From positions 1 through 35,070 of the forward strand of contig JANJUM010000241.1 of NCBI GenBank assembly GCA_024710585.1: a stretch of 35,070 nucleotides of DNA, in the 5' to 3' direction. Each line of letters opens with the position of its first letter. Position 1 is the first letter of the stretch. Position numbers and translations under genes: made by a program. This stretch comes from Desulforhopalus sp. (GTDB lineage Bacteria > Desulfobacterota > Desulfobulbia > Desulfobulbales > Desulfocapsaceae). The notes beneath the pieces are model-generated. The model searched no databases. It was not told the origin of the DNA and saw only the letters and a program-made list of their open reading frames with translations. Shown one piece after another: positions 25,601 to 35,070 of the stretch.

Positions 25601-28086
25601 AGGTCATCGGCAAGACCATGGTCGATCTCGACGTGTTTTCTGAGGACCTCCGCACCGACCACCACCTCGAAGCCAGCGAGCTGATCTCCAGCGGTGGGGT
25701 GCGCAGCCGGCAGCTGAGCCTTCTTTTTGCAGATGGCCAGGAACACCATGTCCTCTACTGGCTGGCGGGTTTCGATTTGTCCGACGGTCGACGCGGCGGT
25801 TTGATCGGGGTGATGGTGGATATCACCGAACTGCGCGAAGCGCGCGATGCGGCCGAACAGGCAACCAGGGCCAAATCGGATTTCCTTGCCAACATGAGCC
25901 ATGAGATCCGTACGCCGATGAACGCGATCATGGGCATGACCCATCTCACCCTGGCCACCGAACTGACCCCCAAGCAGCGCGACTACCTGCAGAAAATCGA
26001 CAGCTCGGCCCGTTCGTTACTGCGGATCATCAACGATATCCTTGATTTTTCGAAAATCGAGGCTGGTCGGCTCGATATCGAACAGACCGAATTCCTGCTC
26101 GAAGATGTCCTGGACAGTGTCGGTACCGTGGTCCAGGTCAAGGCCGAGGAAAAACGCCTCGAACTCCTCTTCAAGGTCGAAGGCGAGGTGCCGATGGGGC
26201 TGGTCGGTGATCCCTTGCGTCTCGGGCAGATCCTCATCAACCTGACCGGCAACGCCGTCAAGTTCACCGAACGCGGCGAAATCGTCCTGACCATCGCGGT
26301 GGCCTGGCGCGATGAAGAACAGGCCCTGCTTCGTTTTACCGTCGAAGATACCGGCATCGGCATGACCGCCGAGCAGTGCGAACGACTCTTCCAGTCCTTC
26401 AGCCAGGCCGATTCCTCGACCACCCGGCGCTTTGGGGGCACCGGCCTCGGTCTGGCGATCTGCAAACGTCTCGTCGAACTGATGGGCGGGGAGATCGGCG
26501 TGTCGAGCGAACCGGGGAAGGGCAGCACGTTCTGGTTCACCGCCTTGTTCGGCCTCAAGCAAAAGGCCCGTATCGAGCCAAGGAGCCTGGCCGAAGATTT
26601 TCGCGACATGCCGGTCCTGGTGGTGGACGACAATCACACCGCCCGCGAGATCCTCAGCGAAAGTCTGACCAGCATGGGCTTTGCGCCGACAGCCGTCTCC
26701 TCCGGAGCGGAGGCCTTGGCGGCACTGCTGGCAAACGATCAAACCCGGCCGTTCAAATTGGTGCTGATGGATTGGAAAATGCCGGGCATGGATGGCATCG
26801 AAGCGGCCCACGCTATTCGCCGGCATCCTCACCTCACCAAGGTCCCGACCATCATCATGATCACCGCCTACGGGCGGGAAGAGGTGATGCAGCAGGCGAA
26901 GAAGGCCGGGCTCGACGGTTTTCTCGTCAAACCGATCAACCAGTCGGTGCTTTTCGACACCATCATGGAGATCTTCGGCCATCCCGTGGCCCGGCAGCGA
27001 ACGCAGGCGCGGTCCGCCGATCTGACGCCGCAACTGATTGCCCGGATCGGCGGGGCGCGGATCCTCCTCGTCGAAGACAACGAGATCAATCAGCAGGTGG
27101 CGGCGGAACTGCTCGCCCAGGCGAGGCTGATCGTCGATATCGCCAATAATGGCAGGGAGGCGGTTGCGATGGTGCGCGGCGCCGCCTACGACGCCGTGCT
27201 GATGGACATCCAGATGCCGGTGATGGACGGCTACGCCGCCTGCCGGGAAATCCGCGCCGAGGGGCGCTTTGCAGCTCTGCCGGTTATCGCCATGACCGCC
27301 AATGCCATGGCCGAGGACCGGGAGAAAAGCCTGGCCGCCGGCATGAACGACCATATCAACAAGCCCATCGATCCCGCCGAACTCTACGATACCCTGGCCC
27401 GCTGGATAGCTGACGGGGACCGCCCCCTGCCGGAACTGGCGGTGCGGCGCGCGGGGGAAGACGAAGAGGTGGCGGTGCCTGAACTGCCCGGCTTCGATAC
27501 GGTGCGCGCCCTGGCCCGGATGGGCGGCAGTGCCCGGACCTATCGCAAGACCCTGGCCAAATTCATGGCCAGCGAGGCAACAGCGATGGCACGGGTACGG
27601 ACCAGCCTGGCCGCCGGGGAGCGGGAGGTGGCGCGGCGTGAGGCTCATACCCTCAAGGGGGTGGCCGGCAATATCGGCGCCACCGCCTTGCAGGAGGCGG
27701 CGGCGGCGTTGGAGGCCAGTCTGGCGGCAAGCGGCGACGAGGGGGAAGAGGCCCTGCTCGACATCGTCGAGGAACGGCTGCAGGAGACGCTGCGCCTCAT
27801 CGCCTCGGGCCTCGCCGCTGGCCAAGAGGCGCAGCCTTCAGCTGCCAGCGCTCCCCTCGAGGCGCTGACCGGTCTCCTCGTCGAACTCGAGGAACGTATC
27901 GACAACTACGATGCCTCGGCCGGAGAACTGGCCGAACGCTTGGTCGCCGGCCTGCAGGGTTGGCCGCTGCGGCAACAGACTATGGAACTTGGCCAGCTGC
28001 TCGAGAGCTATCGTTTCGACGAGGCGAAGGAACTGCTGGCAAAACTGCGGGCCGAGATCGAGGGCCCGACGATGTCGAAAGAGTGA
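22603..28086 (+). CDS. Unorthodox hybrid histidine kinase with three tandem periplasmic binding (VFT) domains, BvgS/EvgS-like
   Basis: A protein of 1827 residues. The start is ATG 22603; an in-frame TTG at 22567 is less likely, and neither has a strong ribosome-binding site. Order: signal anchor (about 18-38); three SBP_bac_3/Venus-flytrap domains (~70-290, ~312-533, ~552-780) opening with [18 protein letters not shown] and DANWLPFEA; a TM segment (~788-808); two PAS domains (~824-946, ~958-1082); HisKA with H1100 in [11 protein letters not shown]; HATPase (N-box [24 protein letters not shown], to ~1316); REC1 with D1390; REC2 with D1535; and an HPt domain with H1682 ([10 protein letters not shown]), then a helical tail. 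BvgS has two VFT domains; three is unusual. Periplasmic ligand binding would control autophosphorylation and a His-Asp-His relay. The REC-HD-GYP gene 60 bp downstream is the obvious partner. Confidence 0.93.
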   Translation: MPDTPHTRPWLTRVARTCPIAALLLCSLLLFAVSVRGATEPEPDSTPITAVAADNVPLALTPAEEKWLNGKPVVSIAVMNDWPPLNFIAPGGEPIGIGADLLHLLVGKLGLTVRIIPGSFKDNLEAVREGRIDALMDVSPKPEREAYLNFTTPYLSVPHVFVGRADGPYYANEEQLAGKTVAMEEGFFGASHFREKHATVTVREYATTSACLAAVSQGEAEAYAGNRAVAGYLLTRDLLTNLRIMGRLNRPDSVLAIGTRKDLPELAGIFSKALATITPGEHLAILHKWTGGAASKVTADLTEEQQAYVAAHPVVRVAATGNWPPFEYLDSSGGYRGISADIFRLVAERVGLRPEIRSEPWPVLYDMLKRQELDVSPGMTPSAERQRDFLFTRPYLSPLLGIWVRSDEEGVKTIEDLNGKTVAVEEEFYLAEHLAEKYRGIKLHRHPSTLDALKAVTVGQATAYLGVDAVGSYLVDRYLIKGLRLVGYVEDKPMELAIGVRGDAPMLHAILAKGLETVSDREVHEIRNQYVGDADGFEAEVRLGPGDRQWLAEHRQMRLGVDANWLPFEAINERGEYLGVVSEYVGWLNATLDVAMAPLPDVRSTEFLRRVEEGDLDVIAALSPTPERRRHLLFTQPYLTIPMILVTRIDAPFIGGLADLHGKRVAVAEGYMGEEFLRRDFPGIDLRKYGNLGDCLAAVAAGEADAAFDNLASTTYAIRANSLDRLKIAATTSYTFELCFAVRKDWPQLVKILDQALTTLPKQSRNAFYDRWINVYLQSRVDWVAVRRIAGGLSFTALIVISVVLWWNRRLASEIAERKRVEEALRQTRGELQQIFDNAQVGILLVRDGQGESRCNARLAEILGYDQLPCGEEETEAAEIRLAPDHHTLFAQEYLHGLAAGRQVQVERKVSRQDGSEIWCSLSGKALDQSTPPDLTAGVLWVVDDIDKRREAERIIKDQVMFQAALIDTIPNPIVIKDAEARFVGCNRAYETAFGVNRDEVIGKTMVDLDVFSEDLRTDHHLEASELISSGGVRSRQLSLLFADGQEHHVLYWLAGFDLSDGRRGGLIGVMVDITELREARDAAEQATRAKSDFLANMSHEIRTPMNAIMGMTHLTLATELTPKQRDYLQKIDSSARSLLRIINDILDFSKIEAGRLDIEQTEFLLEDVLDSVGTVVQVKAEEKRLELLFKVEGEVPMGLVGDPLRLGQILINLTGNAVKFTERGEIVLTIAVAWRDEEQALLRFTVEDTGIGMTAEQCERLFQSFSQADSSTTRRFGGTGLGLAICKRLVELMGGEIGVSSEPGKGSTFWFTALFGLKQKARIEPRSLAEDFRDMPVLVVDDNHTAREILSESLTSMGFAPTAVSSGAEALAALLANDQTRPFKLVLMDWKMPGMDGIEAAHAIRRHPHLTKVPTIIMITAYGREEVMQQAKKAGLDGFLVKPINQSVLFDTIMEIFGHPVARQRTQARSADLTPQLIARIGGARILLVEDNEINQQVAAELLAQARLIVDIANNGREAVAMVRGAAYDAVLMDIQMPVMDGYAACREIRAEGRFAALPVIAMTANAMAEDREKSLAAGMNDHINKPIDPAELYDTLARWIADGDRPLPELAVRRAGEDEEVAVPELPGFDTVRALARMGGSARTYRKTLAKFMASEATAMARVRTSLAAGEREVARREAHTLKGVAGNIGATALQEAAAALEASLAASGDEGEEALLDIVEERLQETLRLIASGLAAGQEAQPSAASAPLEALTGLLVELEERIDNYDASAGELAERLVAGLQGWPLRQQTMELGQLLESYRFDEAKELLAKLRAEIEGPTMSKE

Positions 28087-28146
28087 TGGAAAAGCTGAAG
28101 GCGCGGCATGCCAATGACGGCCCAGCGCAAAGAAGGGAGGCCCACC

Positions 28147-29277
<1,131 letters not shown>

Positions 29278-29475
29278 GCGAAGCTACCCGCCAGCGCCGC
29301 CATGCATGCCGAGTCGCCACCGCCCAGGTTCCATAGGACATCTTCCGGCAAGAACGGCTCCACAACCTCGCTCGCCTCTGCAGCCACCGCTGCATACGCC
29401 GGGGAAACATACAGGTCAACCGAAGCACTTGCTGCCCAGGCACATTGGACGGGGAGCAGAGAGAAGGAGCATGTG

Positions 29476-32400
29476 ATGCCTTCAGATCATTCCAATCATA
29501 CACCCTCGTCTCAGGCTGCGCTGAGGATAGCCGTGACCTATGCCATCATCGGTGTGGTGTGGATACTTTGCTCTGGCTGGTTGCTCCACAGTGTCGTAGA
29601 CGACCAGATGCTGCTGGCGCAGCTCGAGGCCGTCAAAGGGTGGATCTACGTGCTGGTCACGGCGGCCTTGCTCGGCTGGTGGCTGAACCGTTATTTTCGT
29701 GAAATCAACAGAGCAACGGAGCAACTTCGCAAAAGCCAGGCCCGCTTCGCGACGATTTTCAGGGACAGCCCTACTCCGGTTGCCATCAGTCGGCTGAACG
29801 ACGGCATATTTCTGAACGCGAACGAAGCCTTCGTGCAGCTTTTCGGGTATTCGCTGGAGGAGATTGTCGGTTGCACTTCCGAGCAGCTTCGCTTGTGGCA
29901 TTCCGGCGACCGCCTGCAGGTCGTCACGGAACTCCGCGACAAAAAGCGTATCGTCACCGAACTGCAGGGCCGCCGCAAAAATGGCGAAGTGCGCTACCTG
30001 CTGGTTTCCCTGCAGTTGATGGAACTGGACGACGAACCGTGCATTCTCGGTACGCTGGTCGATGTCAGCGAGCGTGAGAAGGCCGAGGCGGCACTACGGG
30101 AGGGCGACGAACGGCTGCGCTTTGCCCTGGAAAGCTGTCGCATCGGCACGTGGGATGTCGACCTGGGCGACCATTCCGCCCTTCGTTCCCCGGAGCACGC
30201 ACGCATTTTCGGATACGATGATCCCCTCTCTCCCTGGAGCCGTGAAATCTTCATCGAGCATGTCTTGCCGCAGGATCGGGCACAGGTAGGCGAAACAATC
30301 CAACGCGCCATCACCACGCAAAGCCAGATGAGTTTTGAATGCCGCATCCGGCGGACGGATGGACACATCCGCTGGATTTGGGTCGCAGGTCGATATCAGA
30401 TGGATTGCAAGGGCAATACCAGGCACCTGGTCGGGGTCGTCGAGGACATCACCGATCGCAAGACTCACCAGAGGGAGCTCGAACGCCTCTCCCGTCTCTA
30501 TGCCACGATGAGTCAAATCAACCAGACCATCGTCCGCGTCAATTCCGAACAAGAGCTGACCCAGGAAATCGCCCGGGTCGCCGTCGAGTATGGCAACTTC
30601 AAACTGGCCTGGATCGGGCGCCATAATTCTCAGGCACATGAGATTGAACCCTTGGGTTGGGCTGGAGAGCAGTGGCAGGCCGTCCGCGAATTCCGCCACA
30701 GTCTGCACAAAGACAGCCCAGAACAGGGGTGTCTGTGCGGCCCTGTGGTGGAGGAAAAACGTTCCTGCGTGTTCAACGACCTGTCCGCCGTGCCACAGAT
30801 GTCTGATTGGCTCATGGTGGTGGGACAAGCAGGCATTCGTTCGGCTGCCGTGTTCCCCATCCGCATGAGAAACTCGGTGTGGGGCGTGTTCGGTGTCTAT
30901 GAGAGCGAGCCGGATATTTTCCAGGACAAGGAGATAGCGCTGCTGGAAGAGACGGCGATGGATATCGGCTACGCCCTCGAGAACCTCGATAACGAAGCGC
31001 GGCGTCTGCAGGCGGTGCAATATCAACTCCTCTCAGCCAGAATTCTCGGCATCCTCAACGAGCCGTTGAGGCTGCAGGAGGCCAGCAACACCATACTGGA
31101 ATTGATCAAGAAGGAAACCGGTCTCGACGCCGTGGGCATACGGTTGAAAAATGGCAACGACTTTCCCTATTTCAGCGCGGAAGGCCTTGATAGTGATTTC
31201 CTGCTCGCGGAGAGTTCGGTTGTTCTCCGCGGCGAGGATGGCGCAGTCTGCCGGGATGCTGATGACCAGCTCTGCCTTCAATGTACCTGCGGGATGGTGC
31301 TGGCGGAAAAATGCGGACCTCCGAGCGAGAATGTCACGGCAGCCGGGAGCATGTGGTCGAATGATTCCCTCGCCCTGCTCGAGTCGCTGCAACAGAATGA
31401 TCCGCGCATACAGCCGCGTAATCGCTGCATCCATGAAGGCTTTCTGTCCGTGGCCCTGATCCCTGTTCGCGCCGATCAGCAGATGATCGGCCTGCTGCAT
31501 CTCAACGATCGCCGCAAGGACCGTTTCACTCTCGAGATGATCCACTTCTTCGAAGGCCTCGCGGCCAGCTTTGGCATTGCAGTGAAGCGCAAGCAGGCCG
31601 AGGAGGCGCTGCTGCGCAGCGAGGCCCATCTCCGCACTCTTTTGGACACGCTGCCGGATCTCGTCTGGTTGAAGGACTCACAAGGTGTCTATCTTTCCTG
31701 CAATGCAAGGTTCGAGAGCTTTATTGGCGCGCCGGAAGACGACATCGTCGGCAAGACGGACTACGAGTTCTTTGACCGGGAACTGGCTGAGTTTTTCCGC
31801 GCCAATGACGCAGCCGCGGTGACCGCCGGCAGCCCGCGGGTCAACGAGGAGGAGGTCACCTTCGCCTCCGATGGCCACAAGGAGCTACTGGAGACCATCA
31901 AGACTCCGATGTTCGACGCGGATGGACGCCTCATGGGCGTACTGGGAATCGCTCGCGACATCACGTTGCGCCGGCAGCAGGAGAAGGAACGGGTGAACTT
32001 GGAGGCGCAGTTGCAGCAGGCACAGAAAATGGAGTCCGTCGGGCGTTTGGCGGGAGGCGTGGCCCACGATTTCAATAACATGCTGGGGGTGATTATCGGC
32101 CACGCCGATCTGCTTCTCGATGCCCTGGACCCGGATACGCCGTTACATGCCGATCTGACGGAAATCAAAAATGCCGGTGAGCGCTCCGCCGACCTGACCC
32201 GGCAACTCCTCGCCTTTGCACGTAAACAGACGGTAGTGCCCAAAGTGATCGACCTCAACAAGACACTGGCGGGCATGGCCAGGATGCTGGAACGGCTGAT
32301 CGGGGAAGATATCGCTATCGAATGGCTTCGGGGAGAGAACATCTGGCCGGTGCGGATCGACCCCGGCCAGATAGATCAGATTCTCGCCAACCTCTGTGTC

Positions 32401-33147
32401 AACGCCCGCGATGCCATTGCCGGTGTCGGCAGAGTGACCATCGAAACGGGTAACCACGTTTTCGACGAGGCAACCTGCGAGGAGCGCTTGGATAAGGTGC
32501 GTGGTGAGTATGTGATGCTCGCCGTGCGCGACAACGGCTGTGGAATGGATGCCGAGACGATGTCGCACCTGTTCGAGCCTTTTTTTACCACCAAGGAGCT
32601 GGGAAAAGGCACCGGACTCGGCTTGGCCACCGTCTACGGGCTGGTCAAGCAGAATGACGGCCTGATTACCGTCGACAGCGTGCCGGGCCAGGGGACGACC
32701 TTCAGGGTCTACCTGCCGCGCCATCTTTCCCGACCGGCTTCGCTGGCCGATGAAGGCGCTGAACAGCACAGCCGAAGTGGCGACGAGACGGTCCTCCTCG
32801 TCGAAGACGAACCGGCCATACTGAAGATGACCAGGCGAATGCTGCAACAAGAGGGGTACACGGTGCTGGAGGCGAGCACGCCAGGAGAGGCCATTCGTCT
32901 GGCGAATGACCATGCCGGAGAAATACACCTCCTCCTCTCTGATGTGGTCATGCCCGAAATGAACGGTCACGACCTGGCCAATAGCATCTTGCCTCTTTTT
33001 CCCCAGGTGAAGTGTCTGTTCATGTCAGGTTATACCACCGATATCATCGCTCACCGCGGCGTCATCGACGAAGGCGTCAATTTTATCCAGAAGCCTTTCT
33101 CCAGGAGCACCCTTGCCTCTAAGGTGAGGGAGGCGCTGGAGAGATGA
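29476..33147 (+). CDS. Membrane hybrid histidine kinase (PAS2-GAF2-PAS-HisKA-HATPase-REC)
   Basis: A protein of 1223 residues. The start at 29476 has AAGGAG six bases upstream; the frame is open to 29302, but that part is not conserved-looking. Two N-terminal TM helices (about 17-37 and 51-70) with almost no periplasmic loop precede two PAS domains (about 86-202 and 212-330). Two GAF domains follow (about 339-502 and 515-705), then a third PAS (about 712-835), HisKA with H864 in GGVAHDFNNMLG, HATPase (NLCVNARDA, DNGCGM, GTGLGLATVYG; about 955-1082) and a C-terminal receiver with D1156 in LLSDVVMPEMNG. The second GAF carries a cysteine-rich motif (CLQCTCGMVLAEKC, then RNRC) that could hold a metal or respond to redox state. 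The VAHDFNN H-box marks it as a cytosol-sensing, NtrB-like HPK4 kinase. It lies 198 bp after the HD-GYP gene. Confidence 0.93.
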   Translation: MPSDHSNHTPSSQAALRIAVTYAIIGVVWILCSGWLLHSVVDDQMLLAQLEAVKGWIYVLVTAALLGWWLNRYFREINRATEQLRKSQARFATIFRDSPTPVAISRLNDGIFLNANEAFVQLFGYSLEEIVGCTSEQLRLWHSGDRLQVVTELRDKKRIVTELQGRRKNGEVRYLLVSLQLMELDDEPCILGTLVDVSEREKAEAALREGDERLRFALESCRIGTWDVDLGDHSALRSPEHARIFGYDDPLSPWSREIFIEHVLPQDRAQVGETIQRAITTQSQMSFECRIRRTDGHIRWIWVAGRYQMDCKGNTRHLVGVVEDITDRKTHQRELERLSRLYATMSQINQTIVRVNSEQELTQEIARVAVEYGNFKLAWIGRHNSQAHEIEPLGWAGEQWQAVREFRHSLHKDSPEQGCLCGPVVEEKRSCVFNDLSAVPQMSDWLMVVGQAGIRSAAVFPIRMRNSVWGVFGVYESEPDIFQDKEIALLEETAMDIGYALENLDNEARRLQAVQYQLLSARILGILNEPLRLQEASNTILELIKKETGLDAVGIRLKNGNDFPYFSAEGLDSDFLLAESSVVLRGEDGAVCRDADDQLCLQCTCGMVLAEKCGPPSENVTAAGSMWSNDSLALLESLQQNDPRIQPRNRCIHEGFLSVALIPVRADQQMIGLLHLNDRRKDRFTLEMIHFFEGLAASFGIAVKRKQAEEALLRSEAHLRTLLDTLPDLVWLKDSQGVYLSCNARFESFIGAPEDDIVGKTDYEFFDRELAEFFRANDAAAVTAGSPRVNEEEVTFASDGHKELLETIKTPMFDADGRLMGVLGIARDITLRRQQEKERVNLEAQLQQAQKMESVGRLAGGVAHDFNNMLGVIIGHADLLLDALDPDTPLHADLTEIKNAGERSADLTRQLLAFARKQTVVPKVIDLNKTLAGMARMLERLIGEDIAIEWLRGENIWPVRIDPGQIDQILANLCVNARDAIAGVGRVTIETGNHVFDEATCEERLDKVRGEYVMLAVRDNGCGMDAETMSHLFEPFFTTKELGKGTGLGLATVYGLVKQNDGLITVDSVPGQGTTFRVYLPRHLSRPASLADEGAEQHSRSGDETVLLVEDEPAILKMTRRMLQQEGYTVLEASTPGEAIRLANDHAGEIHLLLSDVVMPEMNGHDLANSILPLFPQVKCLFMSGYTTDIIAHRGVIDEGVNFIQKPFSRSTLASKVREALER

Positions 33148-33574
33148 AACGCCTTTTTTGGCTGAACAATAGGTTGTAACCCTGAGGTATTTTTTGGTGC
33201 TCACGTAATGGCTGCACTAACAATACCAGGCTCTTGGTTTCCGTTGCCAGTGCGAAACCTTGGCGAAAAAGACCGTCTGAAGATATGCCTCACGGAGGGG
33301 GGCGACGAAATTATCTTGCAAGATCGTAGTGATACCTTTACGCTTTGGAGGTCAAATGTGGAGCGACCACTTCCAGAGAACCGATTTTTTTTATTGCCGC
33401 CGCAAAAAGGAGCTGGCTACAGCCATCACCCCATGCAAACAGCCGGGTTATTGGCAAGAAATAGCAGTATTAGGTATGGAGAAACAGCTATTTGCAATCT
33501 GACTCAATGTACCGTCTACCCTGACCAGAAGAAAACACGCCGCCAACAGGAAACATTTTCACGAGAGGGGGGCA
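33148..33574. other. AT-richer leader upstream of the outer-membrane protein gene
   Basis: These 427 bp have lower GC than the flanking genes. An open frame at 33208-33585 has no ribosome-binding site, shows no recognisable domain and overlaps the next gene, so I treat it as non-coding. AAATAGC and GCTATTT (about 33457-33490) form a 7-bp stem with a loop of about 20 bases, roughly 85 bp before the start codon. No intrinsic terminator for the kinase gene is evident. Confidence 0.4.
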
Positions 33575-35070
33575 ATGATTCATAAATCTGGTTGTGTTCT
33601 TTTTGTCGCATTGTTGCTTGCTGCGATACCGGTTTCAGGAACAAACGAAAGTGAACCAGCCCAGAGAGGGGACGATTCGTCGCTTGAGCGGCTTCAGGGG
33701 GATGGCAAACCTGGCGGCACCATCTTCAAGTTCGAAAAGATCAACCAGAATACCCTCCTGCAATTCAAGGGAAGTGGCGCAAGCCACAGCAGGGCCGACG
33801 ATAACAAGGGTGTTTTTGGCTTGGAAACTCTTTTCGGCCAGTTGCTCTTCAGGGATGCCGATACTTACGACGGCTTCTATTTCATCTCCGGCAAAATCGA
33901 GAGCGACAACCGATTGCGGTTCAACGCCACCTTTGCCTATTTTCCGGGTTTTCTTGAAGGTGAAACAAGGTTCACCTACCGATTCATGCAGGCTGATGTG
34001 CTGGACACGCTTGCGCTTGACGACGAGGTGAAAGGGTTGCTCGACGAGCAATACAGCGAGCAGGCGATTGAGCAGGGTTTCGGCTTCTCCTACAAGAGAC
34101 GATTCAAAGCCCTCATCAAAGAACTCGCTTTCGATTATGCGTACACCCTCTTGGGTTCGGAACGATTTACCTCCGCCCCCTTCGATATCGATACCCAGAC
34201 AGCCTTTCGGCGAGTCCAGGCAGACGTCGGTTTTGGCGACATTGATACTCACGATGCGATCGTCTCGGTCGCTTTCGGAGCTGAAAGGATCGACAATCCG
34301 CTTCTTCAGGGATTGCGGCTGGACGTGCAGAGTGGATACCAACAGGCCGACTACAGCGGGCTCGATTCCTTCGACGACGTGACCGACCGCGGTTTTTCCG
34401 GAGGACTGGAACTGCAAACGTGCACCCCCTACGGACTTTTCAAGGCCGGCTACCAGGATACCCAGGTAGCGAAGACATCCTACGGCAACTATCAGCTTGG
34501 CGGCTTCGATCTCTCATACCGGCACATGAACTATTCCTACAGCGAGGACGAGACGATCATCGGCATCACCTTTACCCTATCCCCCTTTGCTCCCGGATCA
34601 TCCCTCGACGGGAAGTGCCCTCGGCTTTTCTATGTGCATGACGATAGTTATGACAACGTGGAGCAGATGGCACATATCAGCAGGCTGACCCTCAACAACT
34701 TCATTGCCAAACCACGAGTGCGAGTTATGTACACCGACCTGTTCCGGGTCGACAAGGCTGAGTTGCCGGCCAATGTCAGCCTCGACTCGACGACCGAAGC
34801 AGACAATCCCCGCATCGTGGTCCGCACCGGCTGCCGGCAGCTCGGGCTCCTTTCCGCTACTCCAGGATCCGCTGCCTCCGCTTTTGCTGCAGGGGGGAAT
34901 GACATCTATGTGTCTCTGGCGGAGTTACCGTCGGGGCAGCAGTCGCTCTCGGCGACCTTTGACGACGATTGCTGTGGAAATACGCAGGTCAACCTCACCA
35001 CCTCGGCCGCGGCCACGCCAGCCATCACCTCGGTCAGGGTGGAGGAGGCGGTTGGTTGCGTGCCGGAAGT
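33575..35070 (+). CDS. Secreted, probably beta-barrel outer-membrane protein, N-terminal part; runs off the window
   Basis: The frame opens at ATG 33575, behind GAGAGGGGGG, and stays open to the window end, giving about 498 residues. The first ~22 residues (MIHKSGCVLFVALLLAAIPVSG) are a Sec signal peptide. Residues ~50-350 show the alternating polar/aromatic pattern of transmembrane beta-strands (for example YDGFYFISGKIESDNRLRF, YGLFKAGYQ, GGFDLSYRHMNYSY), with no helical TM segments. After about 365 the sequence changes to a Ser/Thr/Asp-rich, beta-sandwich-like region containing CC and GC pairs, possibly an Ig-like or adhesin-type module. I do not recognise a family. An inverse-autotransporter-like layout (barrel first, passenger after) is possible, but the C-terminus is needed. 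Position after two sensor kinases and a c-di-GMP enzyme hints at surface regulation. Confidence 0.75.
   Translation, partial: MIHKSGCVLFVALLLAAIPVSGTNESEPAQRGDDSSLERLQGDGKPGGTIFKFEKINQNTLLQFKGSGASHSRADDNKGVFGLETLFGQLLFRDADTYDGFYFISGKIESDNRLRFNATFAYFPGFLEGETRFTYRFMQADVLDTLALDDEVKGLLDEQYSEQAIEQGFGFSYKRRFKALIKELAFDYAYTLLGSERFTSAPFDIDTQTAFRRVQADVGFGDIDTHDAIVSVAFGAERIDNPLLQGLRLDVQSGYQQADYSGLDSFDDVTDRGFSGGLELQTCTPYGLFKAGYQDTQVAKTSYGNYQLGGFDLSYRHMNYSYSEDETIIGITFTLSPFAPGSSLDGKCPRLFYVHDDSYDNVEQMAHISRLTLNNFIAKPRVRVMYTDLFRVDKAELPANVSLDSTTEADNPRIVVRTGCRQLGLLSATPGSAASAFAAGGNDIYVSLAELPSGQQSLSATFDDDCCGNTQVNLTTSAAATPAITSVRVEEAVGCVPE

Noticed and set aside
33335-33460. c-di-GMP (GEMM-I) riboswitch resemblance: CGCAAA and GCCGGGTT words in the leader of the outer-membrane protein gene
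   Set aside because: Single words match, but the conserved first half (GGCAAACC-hairpin-GGGACGCAAAGC order) is not there and the closing stems are poor. A covariance-model search would be needed to revive the idea.
33208-33585. 125-residue plus-strand frame between the second kinase and the outer-membrane protein
   Set aside because: No ribosome-binding site, no signal or domain, and it overlaps the well-supported start of the next gene at 33575.

Overview
This window appears to come from the chromosome of a GC-rich, anaerobic Gram-negative bacterium. It is most likely a member of the Desulfobacterota (former Deltaproteobacteria), possibly close to the sulfate reducers. The outer-membrane genes (RND tripartite pump, lytic transglycosylase, beta-barrel-like protein) show a Gram-negative envelope. 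The molybdenum/tungsten formate dehydrogenase, the recombinase-derived TunR-type regulator beside a MOT1-type sulfate/molybdate permease, and the very large hybrid kinases point to the deltaproteobacterial lineage. This assignment is inferred from gene content; no 16S rRNA or other marker gene is present. I found no tRNA, rRNA, CRISPR array, insertion sequence or prophage. All genes look like ordinary chromosomal genes of one composition, except for a more AT-rich stretch near 22.1-22.5 kb and another near 33.15-33.57 kb.

Layout. 0-4.2 kb (+): the C-terminal part of a formate dehydrogenase catalytic subunit, an ALDH4-type 1-pyrroline-5-carboxylate dehydrogenase, a strong intrinsic terminator, a hairpin-rich leader and a universal stress protein. 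4.3-15 kb (-): a HIT-family protein, then an operon transcribed right to left of lipoprotein alpha/beta hydrolase, RND adaptor, RND permease and outer-membrane lipoprotein. Behind these lie an MltF-like lytic transglycosylase and an exported 422-residue protein of unknown function. 15.3-18.8 kb (+): an NtrC-class response regulator, a YeiH-type putative sulfate exporter with two unusual soluble insertions, and an uncatalogued 55-residue membrane protein. 18.9-22 kb: a small unknown protein (-), the MOT1-type permease (-), and divergently the TunR-like regulator (+). 22.6-33.1 kb (+): a signalling island with a hybrid histidine kinase carrying three tandem periplasmic binding domains, a REC-HD-GYP c-di-GMP phosphodiesterase, and a PAS/GAF hybrid kinase with a cysteine cluster. 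33.6 kb to the end (+): the N-terminal part of a secreted, probably beta-barrel outer-membrane protein that runs off the window.

Two themes connect the genes. The first is oxyanion handling: formate dehydrogenase needs Mo or W, the MOT1 permease and YeiH-like exporter move group-6 or sulfur oxyanions, and the TunR-like protein is built from a tyrosine-recombinase fold plus two molybdate/tungstate-binding TOBE repeats. The second is envelope sensing: the triple-binding-domain kinase ends in an HPt domain and could pass phosphate to the neighbouring REC-HD-GYP protein, which would lower c-di-GMP. The strongest candidates for something little described are the recombinase-derived regulator with its divergent permease, the triple-VFT kinase island, and the YeiH variant with its 55-residue partner.
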